Positions 18,898-29,100 are shown, counted from the stretch's first letter. The stretch is DNA of 64,000 nucleotides from Xaviernesmea oryzae (GCF_900177415.1 NZ_FXAF01000006.1:67001-131000), one strand, 5' to 3'. Numbers and translations: made by a program. The notes: generated from the letters alone by a model not told the origin.

Positions 18898-19033
18898 CCG
18901 GATTCGTACCTCCTGTGACGCAACCATGAAGATTTCGGTGGTGGCGATCACCTTTTCGGACTCTCCCTTGAAAGATTAACCATTCGATGCCACCTTCCAT
19001 GAAGCGGCCGAGCATGAATCGGATTCGCTGAAA

Positions 19034-19486
19034 GTGCATGTTGCTGTTACCTGGAAGAAAGGACAGACCCTGACAACAGTACACGCTAAGGGAAAGACGG
19101 CCTCCGTCCTCCCGCAGAGCCTGGAACGCGGCGCCGATGCTGCTGCCCGTGCTCTCGAACTGGTCCTCGCAAGCCTCGAGGACTCCAAAGCCGAAGATAT
19201 TGTCACCATCAACATCGCCGGAAAATCAGCGCTCGGAGACTATATGGTCGTCGTCTCCGGACGATCGAACCGGCATGTCATGGCCATCTGTGATCACCTG
19301 ATTTCCGATCTGAAGGACGAAGGCCTTGGAACGGCCCGCGTCGAAGGTCTGGAGGCTGGTGACTGGGTGCTGATTGACACCGGTGACATCATCATCCATG
19401 TGTTCCGACCTGAAATCCGCGAGTTCTACAATATCGAAAAGATGTGGGCCGCTCCGGATATCGACGAAGGAACGCTGCTGCACTGA
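19034..19486 (+). CDS. rsfS: Ribosomal silencing factor RsfS
   Basis: Up to 150 residues of a DUF143-family protein that binds L14 on the 50S subunit and blocks subunit joining in slow growth. Core motifs are DIVTINIAGKSALGDYMVV, GRSNRHV, DWVLIDTGDIIIHVF and REFYNIEKMW. The only ATG (19034) has a weak ribosome-binding site. A good GAAAGGA lies six bases before an in-frame CTG at 19070 (LTTVHAKGK), which may be the true start. It follows nadD, as in many genomes, and precedes rlmH. Confidence 0.93.
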   Translation: MHVAVTWKKGQTLTTVHAKGKTASVLPQSLERGADAAARALELVLASLEDSKAEDIVTINIAGKSALGDYMVVVSGRSNRHVMAICDHLISDLKDEGLGTARVEGLEAGDWVLIDTGDIIIHVFRPEIREFYNIEKMWAAPDIDEGTLLH

Positions 19487-19596
19487 CGGGAGTTCGGGCA
19501 CGTCCTGAACCGGTCGGAGCCGAGGTCAGAACCAAGGCCGGGCGCAAGCTCGCTGCCTGACGGTCTTGTCGGCCGATAAAATCAACGGATCAGGAC

Positions 19597-20079
19597 ATGC
19601 GGATAAGCCTTTTTGCGGTGGGACGGTTGAAGGCCGGACCGGAAAAGGATCTTGCTTCCCGTTATCTGGACCGCTTCGCCAAGGCTGGCCCGGCGGTGGG
19701 TCTGGAATTGTCGAAACTCGTCGAGGTTCAGGAAAGCCGGGCGGCGAATGCCGAAACGCGCAAACGCGAGGAAGCCGGCGCGCTGGAAAAGGCATTGCCC
19801 GAGGGCGCGGTCCTCATTCTTCTCGACGAACGCGGTAAAACCCTCGACAGCGAAGCCTTTGCCGGACTTATCGGCCGATACCGCGATGGCGGCAAGCGCG
19901 ATCTCATGCTGGCGATCGGTGGCGCCGACGGTCTTGACGCGGATCTGCGCTCGCGCGCCGACATGGTGCTCAATCTCGGCTCCATGACCTGGCCGCACCA
20001 GCTCGTGCGCATCCTCATTGCCGAACAGCTTTATCGCGCCGTGACCATTCTTTCCGGCCATCCCTATCACCGCGCGTAA
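19597..20079 (+). CDS. rlmH: 23S rRNA (pseudouridine1915-N3)-methyltransferase RlmH
   Basis: A 160-residue SPOUT methyltransferase that modifies helix 69 of 23S rRNA in assembled ribosomes. The SAM-binding knot is visible in LMLAIGGADGLD and the terminal segment SMTWPHQLVRILIAEQLYRA is near-invariant in the family; the C-terminal YHR is also typical. Length matches the usual 155-160. It sits after rsfS, another late ribosome factor. Confidence 0.97.
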   Translation: MRISLFAVGRLKAGPEKDLASRYLDRFAKAGPAVGLELSKLVEVQESRAANAETRKREEAGALEKALPEGAVLILLDERGKTLDSEAFAGLIGRYRDGGKRDLMLAIGGADGLDADLRSRADMVLNLGSMTWPHQLVRILIAEQLYRAVTILSGHPYHRA

Positions 20080-20171
20080 ACACTTCATTTAGATTCAAAC
20101 ACGATGTTGTTTGTAGCCTCGTCGGGCAAATCAGCTTACGCTTCCTCGATCCGGCAAACATCGGAGCGGGA

Positions 20172-21581
20172 ATGAGGATAACAGGGATGACATCGTACCG
20201 GCATGCGCTGCTTCTGGCGGCGGCTTTCGGTTTCGCCCTGATCCCGCCGCCCGATCTTCCCGCTTCTGCGCGCGCGCAGGAAACCGATCTGCCTCCGCAA
20301 GCCGCGCCGCCTTCCCCCGTCGATCCCACCGCCGATCTCCAACGCCGGCGCAACGAGACACGCGGAGAGCTGGAAGTTTTGACCAAGAACATGAAGCTCT
20401 CGGCCGACAAGGCCGCCGCCATCGAGAAGAACATTGCCGACATCAGGAAAAACAGCGCCGATATCCGTCAGGCGCTGATCGATTCCGCCACCCGCCGCAA
20501 GAATCTCGAAAAGAAGATCCTGGAGAGCGAGAAGAAGATCGCCGAATTCAAGGTCAAGGAGGACGGCATCCGCGCCTCGCTGCACGGGCGCCGCGCCGTG
20601 CTGGCCGAAGTGCTCGCCGCACTCCAGCGCATGGGCCGCAATCCGCCTCCCGCCCTTCTTGTCACGCCCGAAGACGCGCTCGCATCCGTGCGGAGCGCCA
20701 TCCTGCTCGGTGCCGTCGTACCCGGCATGCGCCACGAGGCGGACAAGCTCATCGCGGATCTCCAGTCGCTCACCTCGCTGCAGGCGGCGGCGCTGGCCGA
20801 GAAGACGGACGTCTCCAATACCATCGCCGCAAGCCTGGAAGAGGACCGGCGCATGGATCTGCTGCTTGCCGAAAACGAAAAATTGAACAAGCGCAACATA
20901 GCCGATCTGGACGCCGAACGCCGCCGCTCGGAAGAGCTCGCGGCGCGCGCCGGCACGCTGGACAACCTCATCCAATCGCTTGAGGGGGAGATCGCTTCGG
21001 TGCGCGAGGCGATCGACCAGGCCAGGGCCGAGGAAGAGCGGCAGCGCATGCTCTCCGAGGCCGAGCGCGAGAGGGCAAAACAGCTCGCCGAAAGCGGAGT
21101 GCCCGACAAAAACCGCATTGCGCCCGCATACGCGTTTTCAAGCCTCAAGCAGAAGCTGGAGCTTCCGGTGGCCGGAGATGTATTGCGTTGGTTCGGCGAT
21201 GCCGACGGGACGGGGCATACGGCGAGAGGAATGACGATCGCTTCGAGCCCCGGGGCAGTGGTGACGGCGCCGGCTGATGGCCTCGTCGTTTTTGCTGGGG
21301 CCTTCCGAAGCTATGGACAGATGATCATCCTGAATGCCGGAGACGGATACCATCTGGTTCTGACCGGCATGGATGAAGTGAATGCGCGGCAGGGCAAGTT
21401 CGTTTTCTCAGGCGAACCGATTGCCGTGATGGGTGAGAAAAGAGTCGCAAGCGCAACGGCATGGGCGCTGGAAACAGATCGTCCAACGCTTTACATTGAA
21501 TTCCGAAAGGACGGCACTCCGGTCGATTCGAGGCCGTGGTGGACCGCGAAAGAAACTGGAAGGGCACGAAATGATTCGTAG
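20172..21581 (+). CDS. EnvC-like murein hydrolase activator with degenerate LytM domain
   Basis: A 469-residue periplasmic protein: signal peptide in the first 40 residues, two long coiled coils (about 55-135 and 190-310) and a C-terminal M23/LytM domain. In that domain the metal-binding residues are not conserved: the usual HxGxD region reads ARGMTIA and the HxH region reads YHLVLTG. That matches EnvC-type activators, which turn on amidases rather than cut peptidoglycan. An alternative ATG lies at 20187. It overlaps ctpA by 11 bases and is followed by a divergent polysaccharide deacetylase gene, the same partners as in enteric envC loci. Confidence 0.88.
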   Translation: MRITGMTSYRHALLLAAAFGFALIPPPDLPASARAQETDLPPQAAPPSPVDPTADLQRRRNETRGELEVLTKNMKLSADKAAAIEKNIADIRKNSADIRQALIDSATRRKNLEKKILESEKKIAEFKVKEDGIRASLHGRRAVLAEVLAALQRMGRNPPPALLVTPEDALASVRSAILLGAVVPGMRHEADKLIADLQSLTSLQAAALAEKTDVSNTIAASLEEDRRMDLLLAENEKLNKRNIADLDAERRRSEELAARAGTLDNLIQSLEGEIASVREAIDQARAEEERQRMLSEAERERAKQLAESGVPDKNRIAPAYAFSSLKQKLELPVAGDVLRWFGDADGTGHTARGMTIASSPGAVVTAPADGLVVFAGAFRSYGQMIILNAGDGYHLVLTGMDEVNARQGKFVFSGEPIAVMGEKRVASATAWALETDRPTLYIEFRKDGTPVDSRPWWTAKETGRARNDS

Positions 21582-22902
21582 GGCTTCTCTTGTCATCGTC
21601 GGTGCACTCATGGGTGCGACTGCGATGAGCGTTATTTATTCAGCCGGGGTGCCGGCTCAGGCCGCTGGCCCCTCGACCTACAGGGAATTGTCGATCTTCG
21701 GCGATGTGTTCGAACGGGTTCGTGCCCAGTATGTAACGCCGCCGGACGAAGAGAAACTGGTCGAAAATGCCATCAACGGCATGCTGAGTTCGCTGGATCC
21801 CCATTCGAGCTTCATGAATGCCAAGGATGCCGAAGATATGCGCACCCAGACGCGCGGCGAGTTCGGCGGCCTCGGCATCGAAGTGACGATGGAGAACGAG
21901 CTCGTCAAGGTCATCGCGCCGATCGACGACACCCCTGCTTCCAAGGCGGGCATTCTCGCAGGCGATTTCATCTCGGAGATCGACGGCCAGCCGGTTCGCG
22001 GCCTGAAGCTCGAGGACGCCGTGGAGAAGATGCGCGGCGCCGTCAACACGCCGATCAAGCTGACGGTTATCCGCCAGGGCGCCGACAAGCCGCTCGAAAT
22101 CACCGTCGTACGCGACATCATCGCGGTCCGTGCCGTGAAGTCCCGCGTCGAAGGTGGCGATGTCGGCTACCTGCGCGTCATCTCCTTCACCGAGAAGACC
22201 TATGACGACCTCGAAAAGGCGATCAAGAAGATCAAGGCGGACGTGCCGGCCGACAAGCTGAAAGGCTATGTTCTGGACCTTCGCCTCAATCCCGGCGGTC
22301 TCCTCGATCAGGCGATCAATGTTTCCGATGCCTTCCTAGAGCGTGGTGAGGTGGTCTCCACCCGCGGCCGCAACGCCGACGAAACCCGCCGCTTCAACGC
22401 CGGTCCCGGCGATCTGACGGACGGCAAGCCGGTCATCGTGCTCGTCAACGGCGGCTCGGCTTCCGCTTCGGAAATCGTCGCCGGCGCGCTGCAGGATCTG
22501 AAGCGCGCAACCGTCCTCGGCACCCGTTCCTTCGGCAAGGGCTCGGTCCAGACGATCATTCCGCTCGGCGATGCCGGCGCGTTGCGTCTGACCACCGCGC
22601 TCTATTACACGCCGTCGGGCAAGTCGATCCAGGGCACCGGCATCAACCCGGACATCAAGGTCGAGCAGCCGCTGCCGCCGGAACTGCAGGGCAAGGTTCG
22701 CGCCGAAGGTGAATCGAGCCTGCGCGGCCACATCCAGGGCGCTGCCGAGACCGAGGAAGGCTCTGGCTCCGTCGCCTATGTGCCGCCGGAAGCCAAGGAC
22801 GATATCCAGCTCAATTACGCCCTGGATCTCTTCCGCGGCGTGAAGACCGATCCGGCTTTCCCGGCCAGCCCCGATAAGGCTGCCGCTGCCGTCAATAAAT
22901 AA
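21571..22902 (+). CDS. ctpA: S41-family carboxy-terminal processing peptidase
   Basis: A 443-residue periplasmic serine protease. An N-terminal hydrophobic segment (LVIVGALMGATAMSVIYSA) exports or anchors it. A PDZ domain follows near residues 85-160, then the S41 core with catalytic serine in GGSASASEIVAGAL near residue 300 and lysine in FGKGSVQT near 322. Such proteases trim C-termini and control cell-wall hydrolases, often with EnvC-like partners. The ATG at 21571 is chosen since GGAAGGG precedes it; upstream codons overlap envC. A terminator hairpin follows the stop. Confidence 0.95.
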   Translation: MIRRASLVIVGALMGATAMSVIYSAGVPAQAAGPSTYRELSIFGDVFERVRAQYVTPPDEEKLVENAINGMLSSLDPHSSFMNAKDAEDMRTQTRGEFGGLGIEVTMENELVKVIAPIDDTPASKAGILAGDFISEIDGQPVRGLKLEDAVEKMRGAVNTPIKLTVIRQGADKPLEITVVRDIIAVRAVKSRVEGGDVGYLRVISFTEKTYDDLEKAIKKIKADVPADKLKGYVLDLRLNPGGLLDQAINVSDAFLERGEVVSTRGRNADETRRFNAGPGDLTDGKPVIVLVNGGSASASEIVAGALQDLKRATVLGTRSFGKGSVQTIIPLGDAGALRLTTALYYTPSGKSIQGTGINPDIKVEQPLPPELQGKVRAEGESSLRGHIQGAAETEEGSGSVAYVPPEAKDDIQLNYALDLFRGVKTDPAFPASPDKAAAAVNK

Positions 22903-22913
22903 GCCGCTTGTGG

Positions 22914-22960
22914 ACCGGCCAGCATAGCGTTCGGAAGCGCTTTGCTGGTCGGTTCTTCTT
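22914..22960 (+). terminator. Intrinsic terminator after ctpA
   Basis: ACCGGCCAGCATAGCG pairs with CGCTTTGCTGGTCGGT through a loop of about seven bases, and TCTTCTTA follows. It separates the envC-ctpA pair from the deacetylase-like gene starting at 22989, which may therefore depend partly on read-through or its own promoter. Confidence 0.7.
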
Positions 22961-22988
22961 ATCTGCAGACCTGACGCGGACTTGACCC

Positions 22989-24188
22989 TTGGGCACCGAT
23001 CTCCACGCCCCGCTCGGACAAAACCGGCCGGCCGTTCGGCGACGGACCAGAAAGGTTTCCCTTGCAGTCGTCGCTGTGGCTCTCGCCGCTACTGTCATCC
23101 TCGGCCTTTCGATCTATGCCATGCAGGGGGACGACGCCTTGAAACAGGCCGCGTCCGATGCTTCGGCGATGCCCAAGCCGAAACAGGTTCAATCTCCTGC
23201 CGGGAACGATCCGGACGCTGCCGCGCAGCAAACCGCCGGCATGTCTCGCGTCAATCCAACTTCCGGTGCCAGGATCGAGCGTACGCTGACCGACGACGGC
23301 AGCATCGTGACAAAATATACGCCCGGCACCCGTGATGGCGGCGGACCGGTCCTGATCGATGCGCAGAGGATCGGCCAGGATCCCCGCATGGCCGCCCAGC
23401 CGAATGAAGCGCTGCTCGAAGATTCGCCTTATGGACGGCTGCCGATCGTCGGGCCTGATGGTTTCCGGCCGATGGATCAGTATGCTCGGTCATGGTCCGG
23501 CGCGCGCGGCACGCGGATCGCGATCGTCGTGGGCGGCCTGGGCCTCAGCCAGACCGGCACGCAGAGAGCGATCCAGCAACTGCCGCCGGCCGTCACTCTT
23601 GCCTTCGCCGCAAGCGGCAACAGCCTCCAGCGCTGGATGCAGGAGGCTCGCCGCAGCGGCCACGAGATCCTGATCCAGGTGCCCTTCGAGCCTTTCGATT
23701 ACCCGGCCAACGATCCCGGTCCCGGAACGTTGCTCACGCAGACACCGCCGAAGGAGAATCTCGGCCGCTTGCATGAAGCCATGGGCAGGATCACGAATTA
23801 CACCGGCATCATGAATTATCTGGGCGGCCGCTATCTTTCCGATGCCGGCGCGCTCGAGCCCGTTCTGCGGGACATCGCCAAGCGCGGCCTGCTGTTCCTG
23901 GACGACGGAACGTCCGCCCAATCGAAGACCGAAACGATCGCCAAGGCAATCGAGCTGCCTCACGCTTTCGGCAACCTCGTTCTTGACGGGCAGTTGCAGA
24001 AAGAGGCGATTCTCAAGAAATTGGACGAGCTGGAACGCATTGCCGGCCGCAAGGGCACGGCGGTCGGCATCGCGTCCGCTTTCGATGAGAGCGTGGATGC
24101 GATAAGGCAATGGGCCGAAGAAGCATCGCAGCGCGGTATCGAAATCGTCGGCATTTCGGCCCTGGCGAACGAGAGCACCGGGCCCTGA
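22989..24188 (+). CDS. Divergent polysaccharide deacetylase family protein
   Basis: A 399-residue protein with one transmembrane anchor at about residues 20-38, a low-complexity linker to about 150 and a C-terminal deacetylase-like domain (IAIVVGGLGLSQTGTQRAI, then HEILIQVPFEPFDYP and LLFLDDGTS). This family, the YibQ type, is a distant branch of NodB-fold carbohydrate esterases; enzymatic activity on peptidoglycan is presumed, not proven. The start is TTG. It follows envC and ctpA, pointing to cell-wall remodelling at division. Confidence 0.85.
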   Translation: MGTDLHAPLGQNRPAVRRRTRKVSLAVVAVALAATVILGLSIYAMQGDDALKQAASDASAMPKPKQVQSPAGNDPDAAAQQTAGMSRVNPTSGARIERTLTDDGSIVTKYTPGTRDGGGPVLIDAQRIGQDPRMAAQPNEALLEDSPYGRLPIVGPDGFRPMDQYARSWSGARGTRIAIVVGGLGLSQTGTQRAIQQLPPAVTLAFAASGNSLQRWMQEARRSGHEILIQVPFEPFDYPANDPGPGTLLTQTPPKENLGRLHEAMGRITNYTGIMNYLGGRYLSDAGALEPVLRDIAKRGLLFLDDGTSAQSKTETIAKAIELPHAFGNLVLDGQLQKEAILKKLDELERIAGRKGTAVGIASAFDESVDAIRQWAEEASQRGIEIVGISALANESTGP

Positions 24189-24203
24189 TCGATGGGAGTG
24201 CGC

Positions 24204-24740
24204 ATGAGCAGCAAAGACAAACGCCCCGTGCGGGCCGAGGATCTGCCCTACAGGCCCTGTGTCGGCATCATGGTGCTGAACCGTGAGGGCCTTGTCTGGG
24301 CGGGCCGCCGCATCTCGGAGGGCAACAGCGAATACGATGGCTCGCCACAACTTTGGCAGATGCCGCAGGGCGGTATCGACAAGGGTGAAGACCCGCTTCC
24401 CGCCGCTTATCGCGAGCTTTACGAGGAAACCGGCATCCGCTCCGCGACGCTACTGGCTCAATCGCGCGACTGGATCAACTACGATCTGCCGCCGCATCTG
24501 ATCGGCATAGGATTGAAAGGCAAGTATCGCGGCCAGACACAGCGATGGTTCGCGTTCCGCTTCGAAGGCGACGAAAGCGAGATTGCCATCAACCCGCCGC
24601 CGGGCGGCCACGAACCGGAATTCGACGCCTGGGAATGGAAGCCGATGGCGGATCTTCCCGGCCTGATCGTACCGTTCAAGCGCGCGGTTTACGAAAGGGT
24701 CGTCGCCGAGTTTGCTCATCTGGCCAGGGCGGCGGCCTAA
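24204..24740 (+). CDS. rppH: RNA pyrophosphohydrolase (Nudix)
   Basis: About 178 residues. The Nudix box [22 protein letters not shown] fits the consensus and QMPQGG precedes it as in RppH; a C-terminal [17 protein letters not shown] is also typical. RppH removes pyrophosphate from mRNA 5' ends to trigger decay. GGGAG lies before the ATG at 24204, preferred over the in-frame ATG at 24192. The gene directly follows the deacetylase-like gene. Confidence 0.93.
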   Translation: MSSKDKRPVRAEDLPYRPCVGIMVLNREGLVWAGRRISEGNSEYDGSPQLWQMPQGGIDKGEDPLPAAYRELYEETGIRSATLLAQSRDWINYDLPPHLIGIGLKGKYRGQTQRWFAFRFEGDESEIAINPPPGGHEPEFDAWEWKPMADLPGLIVPFKRAVYERVVAEFAHLARAAA

Positions 24741-25119
24741 AGCAGATCAGGCCTCGGGAGGGCGAACTGGTTCTGCTGGCTTGGCAGCCGGATACGAGGG
24801 GAGCCGGCCGCAAGCGGGGTGAAAAGCAATCCCCTATGGATACAATTCCGTTCCAGTCACCCATTTCAGGTGGCTGCCGCCTCCCGTTGCGAGACGGTGT
24901 GATCGCCGGCCGGGTGGTTTTCATCCACCCATCCTCAGCTCCGCCTCAACACATACGGAAAAGCAGCTCGTCACCCCGAAGGCGCGGCTTTTCTTCAGAT
25001 ACCGGGCGTATCCGAATTTCCAAAATGCCCGTTACGTTCGAAACGGATGGAAGGTCGCCGCTCCAGGAGAACCCGCCGCATACGACGCCGGGTTCTTTGA
25101 TCTATGACTATGTCCAGCC
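24741..25119. other. 379-base intergenic region between convergent rppH and bfr
   Basis: No open frame here has a ribosome-binding site or protein-like composition. A short inverted repeat GGGTGG/CCACCC lies at 24912-24930 and a stronger terminator-like hairpin at 25068-25096. Otherwise I see nothing recognisable. The length is unusual for two convergent genes, so a small RNA is possible but not supported by anything specific. Confidence 0.4.
25068..25098. terminator. Probable bidirectional terminator near the bfr 3' end
   Basis: AGAACCCG and CGGGTTCT form an 8-bp stem with a 13-base loop; TTTGAT follows on the plus strand. It lies about 22 bases beyond the bfr stop codon. The U-run is weak on both strands. 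Confidence 0.4.
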
Positions 25120-25605
25120 TTATTCGGCTTCGTCGGCGGAAGCGGCGTTGAGGAGACCATAACGCTCCTCGCCGATCTTCCCCAGAAGGTCGAGCTGCGT
25201 TTCGAGGAAATCGATATGACCTTCCTCATCGGTCAGAAGTTCTTCGAAGAGCTTCATCGAAACATAGTCGCCGGCCGCGTGACAGATATCGCGAGACGCT
25301 TTGTAGGACGTGCGGGCGTCGTATTCGCCGGCGAGATCGGCTTCCAGGACTTCCTTGACATTCTGGCCGATACGCAAGGGTGCGACGGTCTGCAGATTGG
25401 GATGGCCTTCGAGGAAGATGATGCGCGCGACCAGCTTGTCGGCGTGTTGCATCTCTTCGATGGACTCGGCGCGCTCCTTCTTGGCGAGCTTGATATAGCC
25501 CCAGTCTTCAAGAAGGCGATAATGCAGCCAATATTGATTGACAGCGCCAAGTTCGAGAAACAATGCCTCGTTAAGCCGCTCGATGACCTTTGAGTCGCCT
25601 TTCAA
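25120..25605 (-). CDS. bfr: Bacterioferritin
   Basis: A 161-residue iron-storage subunit that assembles into a 24-mer cage. All ferroxidase ligands can be counted: Glu18, Glu51, His54, Glu94, Glu127 and His130, and the haem ligand Met52 lies in EMQH. The start codon is TTG at 25605, inside the end of bfd (35-base overlap); this start gives a normal N-terminus and no ATG is available. Co-translation with bfd makes sense because Bfd reduces Bfr to release iron. Regulation by Irr or RirA would be expected in this group, but no clear box was seen. Confidence 0.96.
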   Translation of the reverse strand: MKGDSKVIERLNEALFLELGAVNQYWLHYRLLEDWGYIKLAKKERAESIEEMQHADKLVARIIFLEGHPNLQTVAPLRIGQNVKEVLEADLAGEYDARTSYKASRDICHAAGDYVSMKLFEELLTDEEGHIDFLETQLDLLGKIGEERYGLLNAASADEAE

Positions 25606-25882
25606 TGTCCGCTCTCCTGTTTTCTTCGTGTAATTGCTTCAAGCGGGACATATATACAACGACTTCGGCTTCCGTCGAGTGGCGCTCGGCGTGATATTCC
25701 TCGGTTGTGCGGATGATCAGATCGACGACGTTCGGAAAGCAGCCGCAACAGCGGCCGCGCTTCGCCATGGCATGGTAGACTTTTGCCGGAACGATGAGCT
25801 GCCAACAGTCTTCGTCAAGGAGCTGGACGATCGTGTCCCGGATTTCCCTGTCGGTGATGTAATTGCAACTGCAAACCAGCAT
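25571..25882 (-). CDS. bfd: Bacterioferritin-associated ferredoxin with C-terminal extension
   Basis: A 103-residue [2Fe-2S] protein. The cluster cysteines are in MLVCSCN (Cys4, Cys6) and RCCGCFP (Cys45, Cys46, Cys48), the Bfd arrangement. Classical Bfd has about 64 residues, so the last 40 residues here form an additional charged helix ([20 protein letters not shown]). The protein donates electrons to haem in bacterioferritin so stored iron can be mobilised. Its 3' end overlaps bfr by 35 bases. Confidence 0.92.
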   Translation of the reverse strand: MLVCSCNYITDREIRDTIVQLLDEDCWQLIVPAKVYHAMAKRGRCCGCFPNVVDLIIRTTEEYHAERHSTEAEVVVYMSRLKQLHEENRRADIERRLKGHRAA

Positions 25883-25943
25883 TCTCGGTCGACCTGCGAA
25901 ACATGACCATTAACATCCTCTTTTTTGCGAAAGAGGACAGGTG

Positions 25944-26144
25944 ATGTCAAGAAAAAATCGGACATCTGCATCATTTCTTAAGGAAGCCTGCCGATACCGC
26001 GAGCTTGCAGAGACGGATGGAGGCTGGCGATCAGCATCATCTGCCGAAAAATTGGCTGCCGCAGGAACCAAGAGCATCCCCTCTCCCGGCAATCAATGGA
26101 AATTGCGGCCTTTCGGCATGACGCTTCCCGGCTCGTCTGCATAG
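25944..26144 (+). CDS. Possible small hypothetical protein
   Basis: A 66-residue frame with GAGG seven bases before the ATG. Its N-terminal part [14 protein letters not shown] resembles the helical FLREAARYRELAE motif common in short rhizobial proteins of unknown function, but the rest is not recognisable. The end overlaps the dnaE2 stop on the other strand by about 50 bases. It may be a degraded copy or chance. Confidence 0.3.
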   Translation: MSRKNRTSASFLKEACRYRELAETDGGWRSASSAEKLAAAGTKSIPSPGNQWKLRPFGMTLPGSSA

Positions 26145-29100
26145 GAATGCGGGGGCTCTGCCGTGGCATGGCTTCGGGTGCGGATTTCCTCCATTCCGTT
26201 GGACGGCCGCTTTTGCCGATGGTCGCCGCTGGACTGCAGCACCTCGTCGGAGCGGGCTGATACGCCGAAGTGCCGCGCTTCCCTCTGAAGAAGTCCGAGC
26301 ATCGGCGTGATATCCTCGATATGTTCGACGATGGTATGGATGACGCCGCTCGAACTTTGCAGCTTCCCCCGGATTTTAACGAGCCGCGCACCCATGACGA
26401 CCGGCCGGAAACGCTCGAAAACCTTCGGCCAGACGATCGCATTGGCAACGCCGGTCTCATCTTCCAGCGTCATGAAGATCACACCGCTGGCAGACCCCGG
26501 ACGTTGCCGCACAAGCACGATTCCACCGATCGTGACCCGCTTTCCATTCGGAACCTTCAGGAGATCGACGCTGCGGGTAATGCCCATAGCCTTGAATTCC
26601 TCGCGCAGGAAGGAAACTGGATGCGCTTTCAGCGATAGGGAAAGATATCGATAGTCTTCGATGACCTCCTCGCCCGGCAGCATTTTCGGAAGCCTCGCCG
26701 CCGGTTCGGATCGAAGGTCCGTGCCGCCCGCCACATCGAACAGCGGCAATCTCTCGGTAGCACTTCTCATGTCGAGAGCCCGGACGGCCCAAAGCGCTTC
26801 ACGACGGGTAAGTTCAATGGAGTTGAAGGCATCGGCATCCGCCAATCGTTCGATATCCGACTTGTCGAGACCCGACCGCTGCCAGAGATCATGAACGGAT
26901 GTGTAGCCGGTTCCCCGATTGGCGATCAGCTTTTCGATCATGGCGTTTTCGGCAAGTCCTTTGACCTGCCGAAAGCCGAGCCGCACGGCGTGCTCCGTCT
27001 TGATGACGTCGCACATGGACCGATGGCGTTCATCGATCGCTTGCCTGTCGAAGACGGCCTTCTCCAGCAGGCAATCCCAATCCGACAAGTTGATGTCCAC
27101 CGGACGGATTTCGATCCCATGCTCCCGTGCATCCCGGATGAGCTGCGCCGGCGCATAAAATCCCATCGGCTGCGAATTCAGCATCGCCGCACAGAAGACA
27201 TCCGGATAGTAGGCCTTGATCCAGGAAGAGGCATAGACGAGCAGGGCGAATGACGCCGCATGGCTTTCCGGAAAACCGTATTCGCCAAAACCTTTTATCT
27301 GGTTGAAGCAACGTTGGGCGAAGTCTTTCGGATAGCCCTTTTCGACCATGCCGTTGATCATGTCGTTTTCGAACTCCTTCACGCGCCCCGAGCGTTTGAA
27401 GGTCGCCATGGATCGGCGCAGGCTGTCGGCTTTCGCGGGAGAAAATCCGGCCGCCGTGATCGCGATCTGCATCGCCTGCTCCTGGAACAATGGCACGCCA
27501 AGCGTGCGCTGCAAAATCGGGATCATCTCATTCCTGGGATAGTCGACTTTGAAATTCTCATCTTTTCGAGCTTCTTCCCGTCGCTGCAGATACGGATGCA
27601 CCATGTTTCCCTGAATAGGACCCGGTCGGACGATCGCGACTTCAATCACGAGATCATAGAAGGTGCGAGGTTTTAGCCGCGGCAGCATGCTCATCTGCGC
27701 CCTGCTCTCGATCTGGAAGACGCCGATCGTATCAGCGCGACAGATCATGTCGTAGACGGGCCTTCCATCCTCATGATCCTTGTTGCCGAGGTCGGCCAGG
27801 GTCTTTTTCACGTCGTAATGAAGCAGAAGAAGATCGAAAGCCTTAGCCATGCAGGTGAGCATTCCCAGAGCGAGCACATCGACCTTCAGGATATGGAGCG
27901 TATCCAGATCATCCTTGTCCCACTCGATCATATAGCGGCCCGGCATCGCCGTTTTCATGATCGGCACGACCTCATCCAGCCGATCGCGCGTAATAACGAA
28001 ACCCCCGACATGCTGGGTCAGATGGCGGGGAAACCCCATCAGCTCCTTCGCATGCGAAAGGACCTGTTTGGTCACGAAATCGGTCGTATCCAGGCCTGCC
28101 GCCTTTGCTTCCCGTTCCGATGTGCCCTCCTCCGACCATCCCCAGACCGTGCTCGAAAGCGCGTTTTGCACATCTTCGGACAAGCCGAACGCCTTGGCGA
28201 CTTCACGGCCGGCCATGCGGGTCCGATAACTCGTCACCGCAGCCGTCAGACCCGCATGGCGGAAGCCATATCTCTGGTAAATGTGCTGAATGACCTCCTC
28301 GCGCTTCGCATGTTCGAAATCGACATCGATATCGGGCGGCTCGTCACGATCCGTCGAAAGGAAGCGGTCAAAGAGAAGCGAAACTTTCTTGGGATCGACA
28401 TCGGTAATACGAAGACAGTAGCAGACCGTGGAATTGGCCGCGGAACCTCGTCCCTGGCAAAGAATATTTGCGCCTCGCGCAAACTCCATGATGTTCCGGA
28501 CAGTTAGAAAATAGGGCGCGTATTTCTTATCCTCGATAAGCTTCAACTCGTACTTGATCTGGCCTTCTATTTCTGAGGGTATCTCTCCATACCGCCATAC
28601 AGCTCCTTCGTAGGTAAGCCTCTTCAAAGTCTCGAACGGGGTCTCGCCCGGAACACTTTCATCCGGATAGTTATGGCTGAGTTCATCCAATGAGAATTTC
28701 AGCGACCGGAAGAACTTTTCCGTATTGGCGACAGCCTCCGGATATCTCCTAAAAAGCCGCACCATTTCGGCACCTTGCTTGATGTGCCGCTCTCCATTCG
28801 AAGCGAGACGAAAGCCTGCCTCCTGGACCGTCACGTGTTCGCGAATAGCCGTCACGACATCCGAAAGCGATCGCCGAAAAGGAAGATGGAAAAGGGGTAG
28901 ATTGGTCGCGACCAATGGCATACGAACGCGTGAAGCGGTCCGCGCAAGAGCGGCAAAGACAACCACGTCCCGCCCATCGTAGGTCGGCGACGAGACGAGA
29001 TAGATATTCTTTTGGAATTTCTCTCGATAACGGCCTAGGCGCTCCTCCAAGTCCGCCAGGTATGCACCATCTTCCGCGCGGGAGAAATCCGGTACGACAG

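Noticed and set aside
24912..24930. GGGTGG/CCACCC inverted repeat as a terminator for rppH
   Set aside because: Six-base stem, about 170 bases after the stop and no T-run; too weak to call.
25883..25943. Irr or RirA iron-responsive box upstream of bfd
   Set aside because: TGA and TCA half-sites do not occur at the expected 9-base spacing and no TTTAGAA-type inverted repeat is visible.
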